From Saccharospirillum sp039982735 (GTDB lineage: Bacteria; Pseudomonadota; Gammaproteobacteria; Pseudomonadales; Natronospirillaceae): 64,000 nucleotides of DNA. Numbering within the stretch: position 1 is the stretch's first letter; the number at the start of each line of letters is the position of its first letter. The stretch lies in contig NZ_JBDWXV010000011.1 of assembly GCF_039982735.1 (NCBI RefSeq), forward strand, positions 186,001-250,000, given 5' to 3'. The translations under genes were made by a program, and so were the position numbers. This document shows positions 1-8,928 of this stretch, one piece after another. The notes beneath the pieces were generated by a model. It was not told the origin of the DNA and ran no database searches. It saw only the letters and a list, made by a program, of their open reading frames with translations.

Positions 1-2
1 AT

Positions 3-431
3 TGTCTCTCGGTTATTCAGTTCGCCGTGGATGTATTGAAAGTCAAACACATCATCGTCACCGGGCATTACGGGTGTGGCGGGGTGGCGGCCGCCCTGAG
101 CAATCAGCGGCTGGGGCTGATCGATAACTGGCTGCGCCATATTCAGGATGTGCTTAAGATCTACCGCCGCTATTTTGATGCATTGCCCGATGAAATGACT
201 AAACTGAACAGACTCTGTGAAGTGAATGTGATGGCGCAGGTGCTGAACCTGGCCGAAACCACCATTGTTCAGAACGCCTGGGAGCGTGGCCAGGCTGTGT
301 CATTACATGGCTGGATTTACGGTCTGGATAACGGCATTCTAAAGGACCTGGATGTCACTCACTCGAAAGATGCCGATTTGCGTGAAACCATGCACAACCG
401 GATAAAAACCCTGTTGAAACAGGCAAAATAA
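3..431 (+). CDS. beta-carbonic anhydrase, C-terminal part (5' end outside window)
   Basis: The reading frame is open from the first bases of the window and encodes the C-terminal two thirds of a beta-class carbonic anhydrase, which interconverts CO2 and bicarbonate in the cytoplasm. The visible part begins LSVIQFAVDVLKVKHIIV and contains GHYGCGG, which carries the conserved His and Cys zinc ligands of the family. Downstream are the family-typical NVMAQVLNL and GWIYGLDNG segments. The true start and the first zinc Cys lie upstream of base 1, so the gene is incomplete here only because of the window edge. Its stop codon overlaps the next ATG by one base, suggesting translational coupling. Confidence 0.93.
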   Translation, partial: CLSVIQFAVDVLKVKHIIVTGHYGCGGVAAALSNQRLGLIDNWLRHIQDVLKIYRRYFDALPDEMTKLNRLCEVNVMAQVLNLAETTIVQNAWERGQAVSLHGWIYGLDNGILKDLDVTHSKDADLRETMHNRIKTLLKQAK

Positions 432-802
432 TGAATCAGGTAAAACCACTACATAAGACCATTGCCGTCGCGTTGGCACTGCCCGCTGCTTTGCCGGCCT
501 GGTCAGGTGGTGTAAACCAGAGTGACCGGGTTCAGGGCATGGCCCTGTTTATGAATGAATCGGCTGAAAATATTCAGTGGCTCTGGCTGGGGGGCATCGC
601 GATAGGCGCCCTGGTATTTCTACTGTTCGTGCGTTGGATTCATTACGCTATGATCAAACGTCACAAACCCAAGAAGAAAATACCGGTCAACAAAGATCAT
701 GCGACTGATCCTTCCGGCAAGAAGAAAGCGGTTCTGACCAAGCCCGCCAAGCCGGTTCCGCAACGCCCCAAGCAACCGGATAATCGCAAGCGGCGTTACT
801 GA
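431..802 (+). CDS. small single-pass membrane protein, unknown function
   Basis: A 123-residue protein begins one base inside the carbonic anhydrase stop codon. It has a weak N-terminal hydrophobic stretch (residues about 9-24, possibly a signal sequence), one clear membrane segment (about residues 50-66, LWLGGIAIGALVFLLFVRW) and a long Lys/Pro-rich basic tail, probably cytoplasmic. I recognise no domain. Coupling to carbonic anhydrase is the only functional hint. It converges on valS, with only 14 bases between the two stop codons. Confidence 0.7.
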   Translation: MNQVKPLHKTIAVALALPAALPAWSGGVNQSDRVQGMALFMNESAENIQWLWLGGIAIGALVFLLFVRWIHYAMIKRHKPKKKIPVNKDHATDPSGKKKAVLTKPAKPVPQRPKQPDNRKRRY

Positions 803-816
803 ATCGGATAGGGGCG

Positions 817-3672
817 TTATTTCAACGCCGCCAGTTGCTCCAGCTGGTTCTCCAGCTCACGCACGCTGTGAGCATAGCCATCGGCTTTCTCCCGTTCTTT
901 GGCGATGACGTCATCCGGGGCTTTGGAGACAAAATTCTCGTTGTTCAGTTTGCCTTCAACCTTGGCCAGTTCCTTTCGGGTTTTCTCCAGCGCCTTGGTC
1001 AGGCGTGTCTGCTCGGCCGCGACATCAATCAGCCCCGCCATGGGTACCAGCACTTTGAGTTGCCCCACCAACTGAGTCGCTGACACTGGCGCTTCATCAC
1101 CGTCTTCCAGCCAGGTCACGCTTTCAAGCTTGGCCAGCGTTTTGAGGAAGTTCTCGTTTTCGCTGAGTCGGCGCTTGTCTTCATCGCTGCCATTCTGGAA
1201 CAACACAGGCAAAGGTTTGCCCGGGGCAATGTTCATCTCGCCACGAATATTACGCACGCCAACAATAACGCCTTTTACCCATTCAATATCGGCCTCGGCA
1301 GCAGCGTCTATTTTGTCCGGGTCGGCCTTGGGAAAGGGTTGCAACATTAGCGTGTCGCCTTCACGTGCCGCCAGATCCCGGATCGACAGCCAGATCTCTT
1401 CAGTAATGAACGGCATGATCGGGTGAGCCAGACGCAGCAAGGCTTCCAGAACGCGGACCAGAGTGCGCCGGGTGCCGCGCTGAACCTCGGCTGAGGCGTT
1501 TTCATCCCACAGCACGGGCTTGGACAGCTCCAGGTACCAGTCGCAGTATTCGTTCCAGATAAACTCATACAAGGCCTGGCTCATTAGGTCGAAGCGGTAG
1601 TTCGTGTAGTGACGCTCGACATCCTGCTCCAGCCCCTGCAGGCGTGAACTGATCCAGCGGTCCGCCAGGCTCAGCTCAACCTCGCCGCCGTTCTGGCCGC
1701 AATCCTGGCCTTCGGTGTTCATCAGCACGTAGCGCGCCGCGTTCCAGATTTTGTTGCAGAAGTTGCGATACCCTTCGAGGCGTTTGACGTCGAAATTGAT
1801 GTCACGCCCCTGGCTGGCCAGTGACGCCAGAGTGAAACGCAAGGCGTCGGTACCGGATGAAGTCATGCCCTCCGGGAAGCTCTTGCGCGTCATTTTTTCA
1901 ATTTTTGCCGCCAGTTTCGGCTGCATTAAACCGCTGGTGCGTTTGGCCACCAGATCGTCAACGTCAATGCCATCGATCAGGTCGATCGGGTCAATCACGT
2001 TGCCTTTCGATTTCGACATTTTCTGGCCGTTTTCGTCGCGAATCAGTCCAGTAACGTAGACCCTCTTGAACGGAACCTGGGGGGTGCCGTCGTCATTCTT
2101 GATGAAGTGCAGAGTCATCATCATCATTCTGGCTACCCAGAAAAAGATGATGTCGAAACCGGTCACCAGCACATCGGTCGGGTGAAAGGTTTTCACCAGA
2201 TCCTCGCGTTCCGGCCAGCCCAGTGTGGAAAACGTCCAGAGGGCAGAGCTGAACCAGGTATCCAGTACGTCTTCGTCCTGCGTCAGTGTGAGACCGGCGT
2301 CGAGGTTGTACTTGTTACGCACCTCGGCTTCGCTGCGACCAACGTAGACGTTGCCGTCCGCGTCGTACCAGGCGGGAATTTGGTGGCCCCACCACAGCTG
2401 GCGCGAAATGCACCAGTCCTGGATGTCGCGCATCCAGGAGAAGTAGGTGTTTTCCCATTGCTTGGGTACGAACTGGATATCGCCATTTTCCACGGCTTTG
2501 ATGGCCGGTTCAGCCAGGGGTTTGGCACTGACGTACCACTGATCGGTGAGCCAGGGCTCGATCACCGCATCGGAACGGTCGCCACGGGGCACCATCAGAC
2601 TGTGGTCTTTAATCGAGTCGAGCAGGCCCAGCGCTTCGAAATCGGCAATGATTTTCTTGCGGGCATCGAACCGGTCGAGTCCGCCATACCCCTGAGGCAG
2701 GGCGCCATCGAAATCGTCGATCGGTTTGCCATCGTAGGTATAGGCTTCGGCGGCGTGCAGTATCTTGGCGTCCTGGTCGAGTACATTGACCAGCGTCGCA
2801 CCGTGTCGTTTGCCGACTTCGTAGTCGTTAAAATCGTGGGCCGGTGTGATTTTTACGCAGCCGCTGCCGAATTCCGAATCGACATAATCGTCGGCAACGA
2901 TGGGAATGCGACGGCCAAGCAATGGCAAATCAACGAATTTTCCGACCAGGGACTGATATCGCTCGTCGTCGGGGTTAACCGCCACAGCGGTATCGCCCAG
3001 AATGGTTTCCGGGCGTGTCGTGGCCACGACAATGTAGGCTTTGCCTTCGGCAGTAGTAGCGCCATCGGCCAGCGGATAGCGGAAGTGCCAGAGCGAGCCC
3101 TGTTCTTCCTTGTTTTCCACTTCCAGATCGGAAATTGCCGTGTGAAAAACCGGGTCCCAGTTAACCAGGCGTTTACCACGGTAAATCAGGTTGTCTTCGT
3201 ACAGGCGCACGAACACTTCGCGCACGGCGTTGGACAGGCCTTCATCCATGGTGAAGCGTTCGCGTGTCCAGTCGACTGAATCACCCAGCCGGCGCATCTG
3301 TGAACTGATAGTACCACCCGACTGCTCCTTCCATTGCCAGACACGGTCGATGAAGGTCTCACGGCCCAGATCGTGGCGTGTCTTACCTTCGCGTGCCAAT
3401 TCACGCTCCACCACCATCTGGGTGGCGATGCCTGCATGGTCACTGCCGGTTTGCCAGAGCGTGTTGCAGCCTTTCATGCGATGGTAGCGGGTGAGCGCAT
3501 CCATAATGGTTTGCTGGAAGGCGTGACCCATGTGCAGCGACCCGGTGACGTTGGGCGGCGGAATCATGATGCAATAGGCGTCGCCCTGACCCGAGGGTTT
3601 GAACCATTCGTTGCTTTCCCAACGCTGGTAGTGCTTGCCTTCAATCGCTTGCGGCTGGTACGTCTTCTCCAT
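817..3672 (-). CDS. valS: valyl-tRNA synthetase
   Basis: A 951-residue class I aminoacyl-tRNA synthetase that charges tRNA-Val. The HIGH-type motif appears as HMGH at residues 47-50 (PPPNVTGSLHMGH) and the KMSKS loop near residue 550 (GQKMSKSKGNVIDP). The C-terminus is the ValS coiled coil ending LENQLEQLAALK. The frame continues 28 codons upstream to 3756. I chose the ATG at 3672 because the protein then starts MEKTYQPQAIE, as ValS proteins do, whereas the extra residues look non-coding. The order valS, small gene, holC, pepA on one strand is conserved in pseudomonads. Confidence 0.97.
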   Translation of the reverse strand: MEKTYQPQAIEGKHYQRWESNEWFKPSGQGDAYCIMIPPPNVTGSLHMGHAFQQTIMDALTRYHRMKGCNTLWQTGSDHAGIATQMVVERELAREGKTRHDLGRETFIDRVWQWKEQSGGTISSQMRRLGDSVDWTRERFTMDEGLSNAVREVFVRLYEDNLIYRGKRLVNWDPVFHTAISDLEVENKEEQGSLWHFRYPLADGATTAEGKAYIVVATTRPETILGDTAVAVNPDDERYQSLVGKFVDLPLLGRRIPIVADDYVDSEFGSGCVKITPAHDFNDYEVGKRHGATLVNVLDQDAKILHAAEAYTYDGKPIDDFDGALPQGYGGLDRFDARKKIIADFEALGLLDSIKDHSLMVPRGDRSDAVIEPWLTDQWYVSAKPLAEPAIKAVENGDIQFVPKQWENTYFSWMRDIQDWCISRQLWWGHQIPAWYDADGNVYVGRSEAEVRNKYNLDAGLTLTQDEDVLDTWFSSALWTFSTLGWPEREDLVKTFHPTDVLVTGFDIIFFWVARMMMMTLHFIKNDDGTPQVPFKRVYVTGLIRDENGQKMSKSKGNVIDPIDLIDGIDVDDLVAKRTSGLMQPKLAAKIEKMTRKSFPEGMTSSGTDALRFTLASLASQGRDINFDVKRLEGYRNFCNKIWNAARYVLMNTEGQDCGQNGGEVELSLADRWISSRLQGLEQDVERHYTNYRFDLMSQALYEFIWNEYCDWYLELSKPVLWDENASAEVQRGTRRTLVRVLEALLRLAHPIMPFITEEIWLSIRDLAAREGDTLMLQPFPKADPDKIDAAAEADIEWVKGVIVGVRNIRGEMNIAPGKPLPVLFQNGSDEDKRRLSENENFLKTLAKLESVTWLEDGDEAPVSATQLVGQLKVLVPMAGLIDVAAEQTRLTKALEKTRKELAKVEGKLNNENFVSKAPDDVIAKEREKADGYAHSVRELENQLEQLAALK

Positions 3673-3779
3673 GAGGGCTCTTAACTCGCTTGGCTGACGG
3701 TGAAAATGAAGGGACGAACCATGGTGGTTCCAGCCCCGAAGTCTGATGGCTGCCATTATACATGGTCAGGAGGTTGAAA

Positions 3780-4322
3780 CTAATTGCCGGGCTCTATTGG
3801 CGGGTCCGGTTCGGAACGTTTGAATGTCTCGGGCAGGGGCAGATCGTGTTCTTCGTACCACTGACTGACCAGTGACCGAAAGTCCTGCTGCAGACGGTTT
3901 CTCAGATCTCGTTCAAACAGCTTCAGATAGTCGGCGACGGTATCCTCGATCCAGTGATCAAAGACCGTTTCCAGCTGCGCCAGAACCTGTTCCGGATCGG
4001 GTCCCTGGGGTGGCTTGGGAGGTTCCGGCTCGGCAGGCTGTTCATGCTCTTTGCGAACGATCTCGGTGATCGGTCGCAGCGGCGCCAGTGACGCCAGCTC
4101 TTCGGCCGCCCGGGCTTCGGCTTCATTGCGGATACGAATCAGCTCGGACAGCGACTGACTCGACAGAAAAGGGTTGTCCGGGTTGACATGCGTGGGGCTG
4201 CGTTTGTCGACGATTTCGTCGAGCAACGGAATCTGCGATTCCGACCGGGCAACCCGGTCGAGGCTCTGGCGAATGTCCTCCAGATCCTGCAGCAGGCTTT
4301 GCTTGGAATCCTTCTGATCCAT
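3780..4322 (-). CDS. hypothetical protein between holC and valS
   Basis: A 180-residue hydrophilic acidic protein. The N-terminal half is predicted helical (QSLLQDLEDIRQSLDRVA), a Pro/Glu-rich linker lies around residues 95-110, and the C-terminal half is helical and amphipathic. There is no signal peptide or membrane segment. A gene of this kind occupies the same position between holC and valS in pseudomonads, so it is a conserved neighbour of the DNA polymerase III chi gene, but I know no function. Its ATG directly abuts the holC stop codon with no spacer, implying co-translation with HolC. Confidence 0.75.
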   Translation of the reverse strand: MDQKDSKQSLLQDLEDIRQSLDRVARSESQIPLLDEIVDKRSPTHVNPDNPFLSSQSLSELIRIRNEAEARAAEELASLAPLRPITEIVRKEHEQPAEPEPPKPPQGPDPEQVLAQLETVFDHWIEDTVADYLKLFERDLRNRLQQDFRSLVSQWYEEHDLPLPETFKRSEPDPPIEPGN

Positions 4323-4751
4323 TTATACCCGGTCTCGCAGGTCATGCCGTTTCAGCGGATAGCCCCGGTCCTGATAGAACTTGTAGTGCGCCCGGGTAGC
4401 GTTCAGGACCGCAGGGTCCTGGCTGACAATTTCAAAGACGCGCTCGAACCGGGAAAAGTACTCCGGAATCTCAGCGGCCAGATTGATCAGAACATCATGA
4501 TGCTGGCCCGGCTCTGCGTGCCAGCCAATCTGCACATCATCGTCGCTGCCCACGAGCAAACTGTGCGCCAGAAAACTTTCAACCGGCGTTGACCAGAGTA
4601 CTTCGCTGACGGACCGGGCCATTGCTTCATCATCCACAGCCAGCAGTACACGGTGCCGGTGACTGCGCGCTTTATTGACCAGACGCGCGGCATAGGCATA
4701 GCGGTCGGCGGCTTGCAGCACCGGAACAATGTGGAAATCTACCTGGGTCAT
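4323..4751 (-). CDS. holC: DNA polymerase III chi subunit
   Basis: A 142-residue HolC, the chi subunit of the clamp-loader complex, which with psi links the replicase to single-strand-binding protein. Family hallmarks seen are the N-terminal VDFHIVP strand, the ARLVNKARSHRHRVLL segment, the conserved LWSTPVESFLAHSL block and the C-terminal RAHYKFYQDRGYPLKRHDL. Length is normal for the family. It lies in the valS-holC-pepA arrangement typical of gammaproteobacteria. The 470-base gap to pepA upstream is filled by two palindromic repeats (R1 and R2). Confidence 0.95.
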   Translation of the reverse strand: MTQVDFHIVPVLQAADRYAYAARLVNKARSHRHRVLLAVDDEAMARSVSEVLWSTPVESFLAHSLLVGSDDDVQIGWHAEPGQHHDVLINLAAEIPEYFSRFERVFEIVSQDPAVLNATRAHYKFYQDRGYPLKRHDLRDRV

Positions 4752-4891
4752 GAGTCGGGTTCATCAGCGCGAAAACGCCATGGTACCTAAAGCGGCTGGC
4801 AGCAGGAAGGGAGACGCTGGCATTGGCAACATTGGCCTGCCTCTCTCTAATGCAAGTTCGGAGTTTGGATTGACTCAATCGCCCTGAGTCC

Positions 4892-5004
4892 GCGCCTGGT
4901 GGCAGAGATGCTCCTGCGGGGGCGCCGTGAAAACATCCATGTTGGCTTAACTTCGGCATCCATGCCTCAGATATCCCCGCAGGAACATCTCTGCCACCAG
5001 GCGC
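4892..5004 (-). repeat. palindromic intergenic repeat R1
   Basis: Arms 4892-4921 and 4975-5004 are 30 bases each and complementary apart from one pair, which is C-A on the plus strand and therefore G-U on the minus strand. The 53-base core read on the minus strand contains the family signature TCTGAGGCATGGATGCCGAA, so the element is in minus orientation. It is the short form: site 1 is TG, site 2 is empty, site 3 is short. The arm sequence is largely unrelated to the other copies except for the terminal GGGG/CCCC. It lies between pepA (3' end) and the holC start. Confidence 0.85.
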
Positions 5005-5069
5005 TGTCTATCTCGTGCAATTTAAAACTAGACTTAATGACTTATGGGGCGCGGTCCACACAATGTGAG

Positions 5070-5180
5070 CAGTGGGTGCCGGGTGTGCCCCTGTGGGGTA
5101 GTCCGCAGCAGGGATGCTGCGGCCTAGGCTCCATGGATGGATCTACGCCGACCCCACAGGGGCATACCCGGCTCCCGCTG
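5070..5180 (+). repeat. palindromic intergenic repeat R2
   Basis: Arms 5070-5099 and 5151-5180 pair over 30 positions with two G-U pairs and one T-T mismatch. The core contains the hairpin CCGCAGCA/TGCTGCGG and the family motif CATGGATGG. It is the short form: site 1 TG, site 2 empty, site 3 short. A side hairpin GCCACC/GGTGGC follows at 5184-5203. The right end is 42 bases from the pepA stop codon, so it sits just past the pepA 3' end, in tandem with R1 but in the opposite orientation. Confidence 0.85.
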
Positions 5181-5221
5181 CGGGCCACCATCGCTCAGGT
5201 GGCTCGAGTTCCGGGCTTGGG

Positions 5222-6694
5222 TTAGCTCAGCTGGCTGAGCAAATAGTGGGTTAGCAGGCCTACCGGGCGGCCGGTTGCACCTTCTTTGGCGGAGGTCCAG
5301 CCGGCGCCGGCGATGTCCAGGTGAGCCCACTTGTATTTTTCGGTGAACTGGGAGAGGAAGACCGCAGCGGTGATGGAGCCGCCGGCGCGACCCTGGCCGA
5401 TGTTGCGCAGGTCGGCGTAGGGGCTGTCGAGTTCGTCGCGGTAGTCGTCCCACAGTGGCATTGGCCAGCCGCGGTCCCAGGCAGTGGTGCCGGCGCTGAC
5501 CAGTTCCTGTTGCAGGCTGTCGTCGTTGGCGTAGACCGCCAGCGGATGGTGGCCCAGACCAATGACAATGGCGCCGGTCAGGGTGGCGATGTCGACGACG
5601 CTGGCCGGGTCGAAACGCTCAACGTAAGTCAGGGCATCGCAGAGTACCAGACGGCCTTCGGCGTCGGTGTTAATGATCTCGATGGTCTTGCCAGACATGC
5701 TGCTGACCACGTCGCCCGGGCGGGTGGCCGTGCCTGAACACATGTTCTCCGCAGCAGCCACAACGCCAATGACATTGAGTGCCGGTTTCAGTTCGGCAAT
5801 GGTGTTCAGGGTGCCGAACACTGAGGCGGCGCCCAGCATATCGAACTTCATGTCTTCCATGCCCTGGGCAGGCTTGATCGAGATGCCGCCGGTGTCGAAG
5901 GTCAGGCCTTTGCCGACCAGAACGTGGGGCTTCTCACTGGCAGCAGCGCCCTGGTATTTCATCACCAATACGTAGGGCGGGTTGGCACTGCCCTGGGTCA
6001 CAGCCAGGAACGAGCCCATGCCGAGTGCTTCCATTTCTTTCTGACTGAGAATCTCAACGCTGATTTCATCGTAGGCGTCAGCCAGGTTCTGGGCCTGCTC
6101 TGCCAGGTATTGGGGGTTACAGATGTTGGCGGGCAGATTGCCCAGTTCGCGGGCAACGTTGACACCATGAGCCAGGGCCTTGCCGGTGCGAACCGGTGCT
6201 TCCAGGGTGTCGTCCGCACTTAGGAACGTCAGTGCTGTCAGGGTGCTGGCATCGGCTTTTTTGGACTTGGTGGTGTCGTACTGGTACAAACCGGTCAGAA
6301 TGACCTCGGTTGCTTTCTGGGCCGTCCAGGGCAGGGTGCGGCCGGCGACCTGTATGTCGTCGAGGGCGATGCTGGCGGTTTTTGCCTGGGTGCCTTTCAG
6401 TGTGCTGATGGCCGCTTTAATGACTTTAATGAACTGGTTTTCGCGGAAGTCGGCCTGTTTGCCAGCGCCGATAACGAAGACTTGACCAGCCGGCAGGTCG
6501 GTATGACCGAGCAGCGGTGTGACCTGTCCGGTTTTGGCAGACAGCAGTTTGGCGTCGCGAAGCGACTGAATCAGTTTGGGGTGTGTTTCGGTCAGCCCGG
6601 CCAGGGCTGCGCTGTCCGTGTCTTCAAAATGGAAAATAACCAGGGCGTCTGTGCTGGTAGCGCCGAGTGCGGCGGATGAAACGGTAAATTGCAT
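5222..6694 (-). CDS. pepA: leucyl aminopeptidase, M17 family
   Basis: A 490-residue cytosolic aminopeptidase with two metal ions, which removes N-terminal residues from peptides. In some bacteria PepA also binds DNA in plasmid recombination and carAB control. The M17 signature NTDAEGRL is at about residue 335-342, and the metal/substrate region GKGLTFDTGGISIKP is near residue 260. The family usually has about 480-500 residues, so this is full length. The ATG at 6694 starts MQFTVSSAALG. It is transcribed towards holC, with R1 and R2 in between. Confidence 0.96.
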   Translation of the reverse strand: MQFTVSSAALGATSTDALVIFHFEDTDSAALAGLTETHPKLIQSLRDAKLLSAKTGQVTPLLGHTDLPAGQVFVIGAGKQADFRENQFIKVIKAAISTLKGTQAKTASIALDDIQVAGRTLPWTAQKATEVILTGLYQYDTTKSKKADASTLTALTFLSADDTLEAPVRTGKALAHGVNVARELGNLPANICNPQYLAEQAQNLADAYDEISVEILSQKEMEALGMGSFLAVTQGSANPPYVLVMKYQGAAASEKPHVLVGKGLTFDTGGISIKPAQGMEDMKFDMLGAASVFGTLNTIAELKPALNVIGVVAAAENMCSGTATRPGDVVSSMSGKTIEIINTDAEGRLVLCDALTYVERFDPASVVDIATLTGAIVIGLGHHPLAVYANDDSLQQELVSAGTTAWDRGWPMPLWDDYRDELDSPYADLRNIGQGRAGGSITAAVFLSQFTEKYKWAHLDIAGAGWTSAKEGATGRPVGLLTHYLLSQLS

Positions 6695-6857
6695 GATGTC
6701 TCCAACCTAATGAGCGGTGAACATTTGGAATTGACCGGGTAGCAGCCCGGTTCGTAGCACCATGATAGCCAATGGAGCCACCAGTTGGCAGCGCTGGTGC
6801 GGTGCACGGGCAAAATTCTTTGTTGTCGGGGTGTCAGCAGCGGCGAACGCTGATCGG

Positions 6858-7301
6858 TCAGCGTTTGGGCCGATAGTAGACCTGAGTCCAGCTTGCCTGA
6901 TCTTGCCAGCCGATTCGGTCCTGGTTGGTGTAGCGCCAGAATATGCCCATGCCGGCCAGTCCCCAGGCGGGAATCGCAGCCAGTAGCCGCAAGGTCGCGT
7001 GCATCCAGCCCAGCGGCCTGTTATTGGTCGAGGCCAGGTGAATGCGCCAGGCGCGCATGCCGACCGTCTGGGTTTTGGTGACCCAGAACCCGGCAAAATA
7101 GAAATAGATGATCAACAGGTTCCAGAGGATGAATAGGGGGTTGCCGGGGGCAATGGCATCGGCGCCGGTGAGGAATTTATTGAACGCGACAGCCACAAAG
7201 CCGAGCAACATCAGCACACCCAATAGCACCAGCCAGTCGTAAATCAGGCTGCCAATCAGGCGGATCAGTCCTGCGGGCCGGAGGGGTAGAGCGTCGGTCA
7301 T
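6858..7301 (-). CDS. RDD-family membrane protein
   Basis: A 147-residue protein with about three membrane segments (around residues 12-40, 58-80 and 105-125) and the RDD-family pattern: an early Arg (RLIGSLIYDWLVLLG) and the motif TVGMRAWRIHL. RDD proteins are small inner-membrane proteins of mostly unknown role, some linked to ion antiport. The open frame continues upstream to 7442, but the ATG at 7301 (MTDALPLRPAG) begins just before the conserved part, and the upstream 47 residues lack family character. It stands alone between pepA and a divergent regulator. Confidence 0.8.
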   Translation of the reverse strand: MTDALPLRPAGLIRLIGSLIYDWLVLLGVLMLLGFVAVAFNKFLTGADAIAPGNPLFILWNLLIIYFYFAGFWVTKTQTVGMRAWRIHLASTNNRPLGWMHATLRLLAAIPAWGLAGMGIFWRYTNQDRIGWQDQASWTQVYYRPKR

Positions 7302-7473
7302 GGGGGTACCTGTCAATCGGAATGGTCGGCAGGGTAATGCAATGCGTGTGGATTGCCAAGATTCAACCGGCGGCCCGGGCGTTGTCGATGGGCAAAAAAG
7401 AACAGTTATCGGTAGAGAAAGTAGCGGGTAGTCGTTTATCATTTGCGTTCACCTAACCAAGGAGCGCGATGCA

Positions 7474-7785
7474 ATGGCCACCGGGAAGCAACGGGTCGTT
7501 GATGACATGGAGCAGAACGTACACGATGCCTCTCTGCTGCTGAAAGCATTAAGCAATGAATGCCGGTTGCTGATTCTGTGCAACCTGCTCGACGGTGAAA
7601 AATCCGTTTCCGAGCTGAATCTGCGCATCGACCTGAGTCAGTCGGCGTTGTCGCAGCACCTTGCGCGATTGCGCCGCGATAACCTGGTGAAAGTGCGCAA
7701 ACAGGCACAAACGGTCTATTACCGCATCGCCAGCGACGAGGCAGAGCAGGTCATTGGGCTGATGCACAAGCTCTATTGCGAATAA
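7474..7785 (+). CDS. ArsR-family winged-helix transcriptional regulator
   Basis: A 103-residue ArsR/SmtB-type repressor. The fold markers are ALSNECRLLILCNLLDGEKSV followed by the recognition helix LSQSALSQHLARLRRDNLV and the wing VRKQAQTVYYRI. It has no CVC metal-binding motif in the alpha-3 region, so it may sense something other than metals. Its single Cys residues, at about 45 and 102, could suit a redox role, but that is speculation. AAGGAG at 7459-7464 lies nine bases before the chosen ATG. No obvious target gene is adjacent. Confidence 0.88.
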   Translation: MATGKQRVVDDMEQNVHDASLLLKALSNECRLLILCNLLDGEKSVSELNLRIDLSQSALSQHLARLRRDNLVKVRKQAQTVYYRIASDEAEQVIGLMHKLYCE

Positions 7786-8054
7786 CCTGCGGGGTTGAAA
7801 GCCGACGTTATTTTGACGAGCATCGCCGGAACCTGCGTTTTAACTGCGTTGTGATGCACAGTTTGGGGGCAGGGGAATTGACTTTGCTGTGAAAGTGTAT
7901 AGGTTACTTTTTAGTCAGGGAGAAGATGACCGGTAAGATCACACTATACAGCGTTGCAAGTCACGGAAAGACGAGGTGTACCAGGCAGGCTGGCTACCCC
8001 AGGAGGGTATGCAGTCGCTTTACAGTACCATTCGACTGACCAGACAGGGCGAAC
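7786..8054 (+). other. intergenic region with possible structured leader
   Basis: No gene is seen in these 269 bases. The last 110 bases before the next ATG contain a candidate hairpin (TACCC near 8000 pairing with GGGTA about five bases later) and a short palindrome GGTGTACC near 7975. I compared it by eye with c-di-GMP, SAM and other riboswitch patterns and found no convincing match. It may be an ordinary 5' leader. Confidence 0.25.
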
Positions 8055-8456
8055 ATGACCGAAGCAAAACCCAGACTCGATGCCAATGTCAGCAGGCTGC
8101 ACGCACCCCGGTACAGCTCAAGTGAGCTGCCGCCATTGCCACCCCGAATCCGACTCGCTGCCCGTTGTTGGGAGCGTGTCTGGAACCTGACACTCAGTCA
8201 GGCGCCTGATACCCAAAGCGAACCCATCAAGAGCTTTATTCAGCGCTTCAATACGGAAGCAATAACAACACGCGGCTTTATGCGGTCCAACCGGAAGCTG
8301 TGCTTTGCCATTACCGGCGAAGACATAGGCGAGCAGGCGGAATTTGAACTGGCCATGACCATCATGGCGCGCCTGGAAGCCGAATACGGGCTGATTGAGC
8401 GGGTGGAAGATCGCCCGGCGCAGGTTTGGCCCTATCAGGCGTTCAGTGACTTCTGA
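8055..8456 (+). CDS. hypothetical protein
   Basis: A 133-residue protein without signal peptide or membrane segment. The N-terminal 45 residues are polar and Pro-rich (SSSELPPLPPRIRLAARCWERVW). The rest alternates predicted helix and strand (RKLCFAITGEDIGEQAEFELAMTIMARLEAEYGLIERVEDRP). I recognise no domain. Codon use and composition resemble the neighbours, so it is probably a real lineage-restricted gene. It converges on dgkA with about 50 bases between the stops. Confidence 0.6.
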   Translation: MTEAKPRLDANVSRLHAPRYSSSELPPLPPRIRLAARCWERVWNLTLSQAPDTQSEPIKSFIQRFNTEAITTRGFMRSNRKLCFAITGEDIGEQAEFELAMTIMARLEAEYGLIERVEDRPAQVWPYQAFSDF

Positions 8457-8505
8457 CAGGCGCCGTGACCGGCTTCACCCGTAGAGTATTAGGAAATAAT
8501 CAGCA

Positions 8506-8910
8506 TCACCCCGCCAGCCATTTTTGCCAGATGGCGGCTACCCAGACAAGCATGGCTATAAAGATCGTCAGCAAGACCGCAGCGGAGCCCATGTCCTTGG
8601 TGCGTCCCGACAATTCGTGAAATTCTGTACTGACCCGGTCAACCAGGGCTTCGAGCGCACTGTTGATCATCTCTACCACCATAATCAGCAAAAGAGACGC
8701 GATTAGAATGGCCGCTTGCCACAAGGTGGATGCTATCCACAGAGCGGCGGGCAGGCCGATGAACAAAGCGATGGTTTCCTGGCGGAAAGCCTCCTCGTGC
8801 TTGACCGCGCTGCGCAATCCCTGCCAGCTGTATCGGGTGGCATTGACCCAGCGTTGCAAGCCTTTGGCGGGCAGGTTGCGAAGCTCCCTGATGCGCGAAT
8901 AGGAGTCCAT
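8506..8910 (-). CDS. dgkA: diacylglycerol kinase
   Basis: A 134-residue inner-membrane kinase that phosphorylates diacylglycerol to phosphatidic acid, recycling the lipid by-product of osmoregulated glucan synthesis. DgkA signatures seen are EEAFRQE, VVEMINSALEALVD and the catalytic-region KDMGSAAV, with three membrane helices at about residues 50-68, 72-90 and 112-130. The N-terminus carries about 15 extra residues compared with E. coli DgkA. It lies immediately downstream of hrpB on the same strand, 18 bases from the hrpB stop. Confidence 0.94.
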   Translation of the reverse strand: MDSYSRIRELRNLPAKGLQRWVNATRYSWQGLRSAVKHEEAFRQETIALFIGLPAALWIASTLWQAAILIASLLLIMVVEMINSALEALVDRVSTEFHELSGRTKDMGSAAVLLTIFIAMLVWVAAIWQKWLAG

Positions 8911-8928
8911 AAAGTGGAAGTAGCCTCG

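Noticed and set aside
2107..3279. 390-codon open frame antisense to valS
   Set aside because: It lies entirely inside valS, which has clear synthetase motifs. High-GC genes commonly leave long antisense frames.
7950..8054. Possible riboswitch (c-di-GMP-like) before the 8055 gene
   Set aside because: The CACGGAAAGACG string recalls GEMM RNAs, but the paired elements and tetraloop receptor do not line up.
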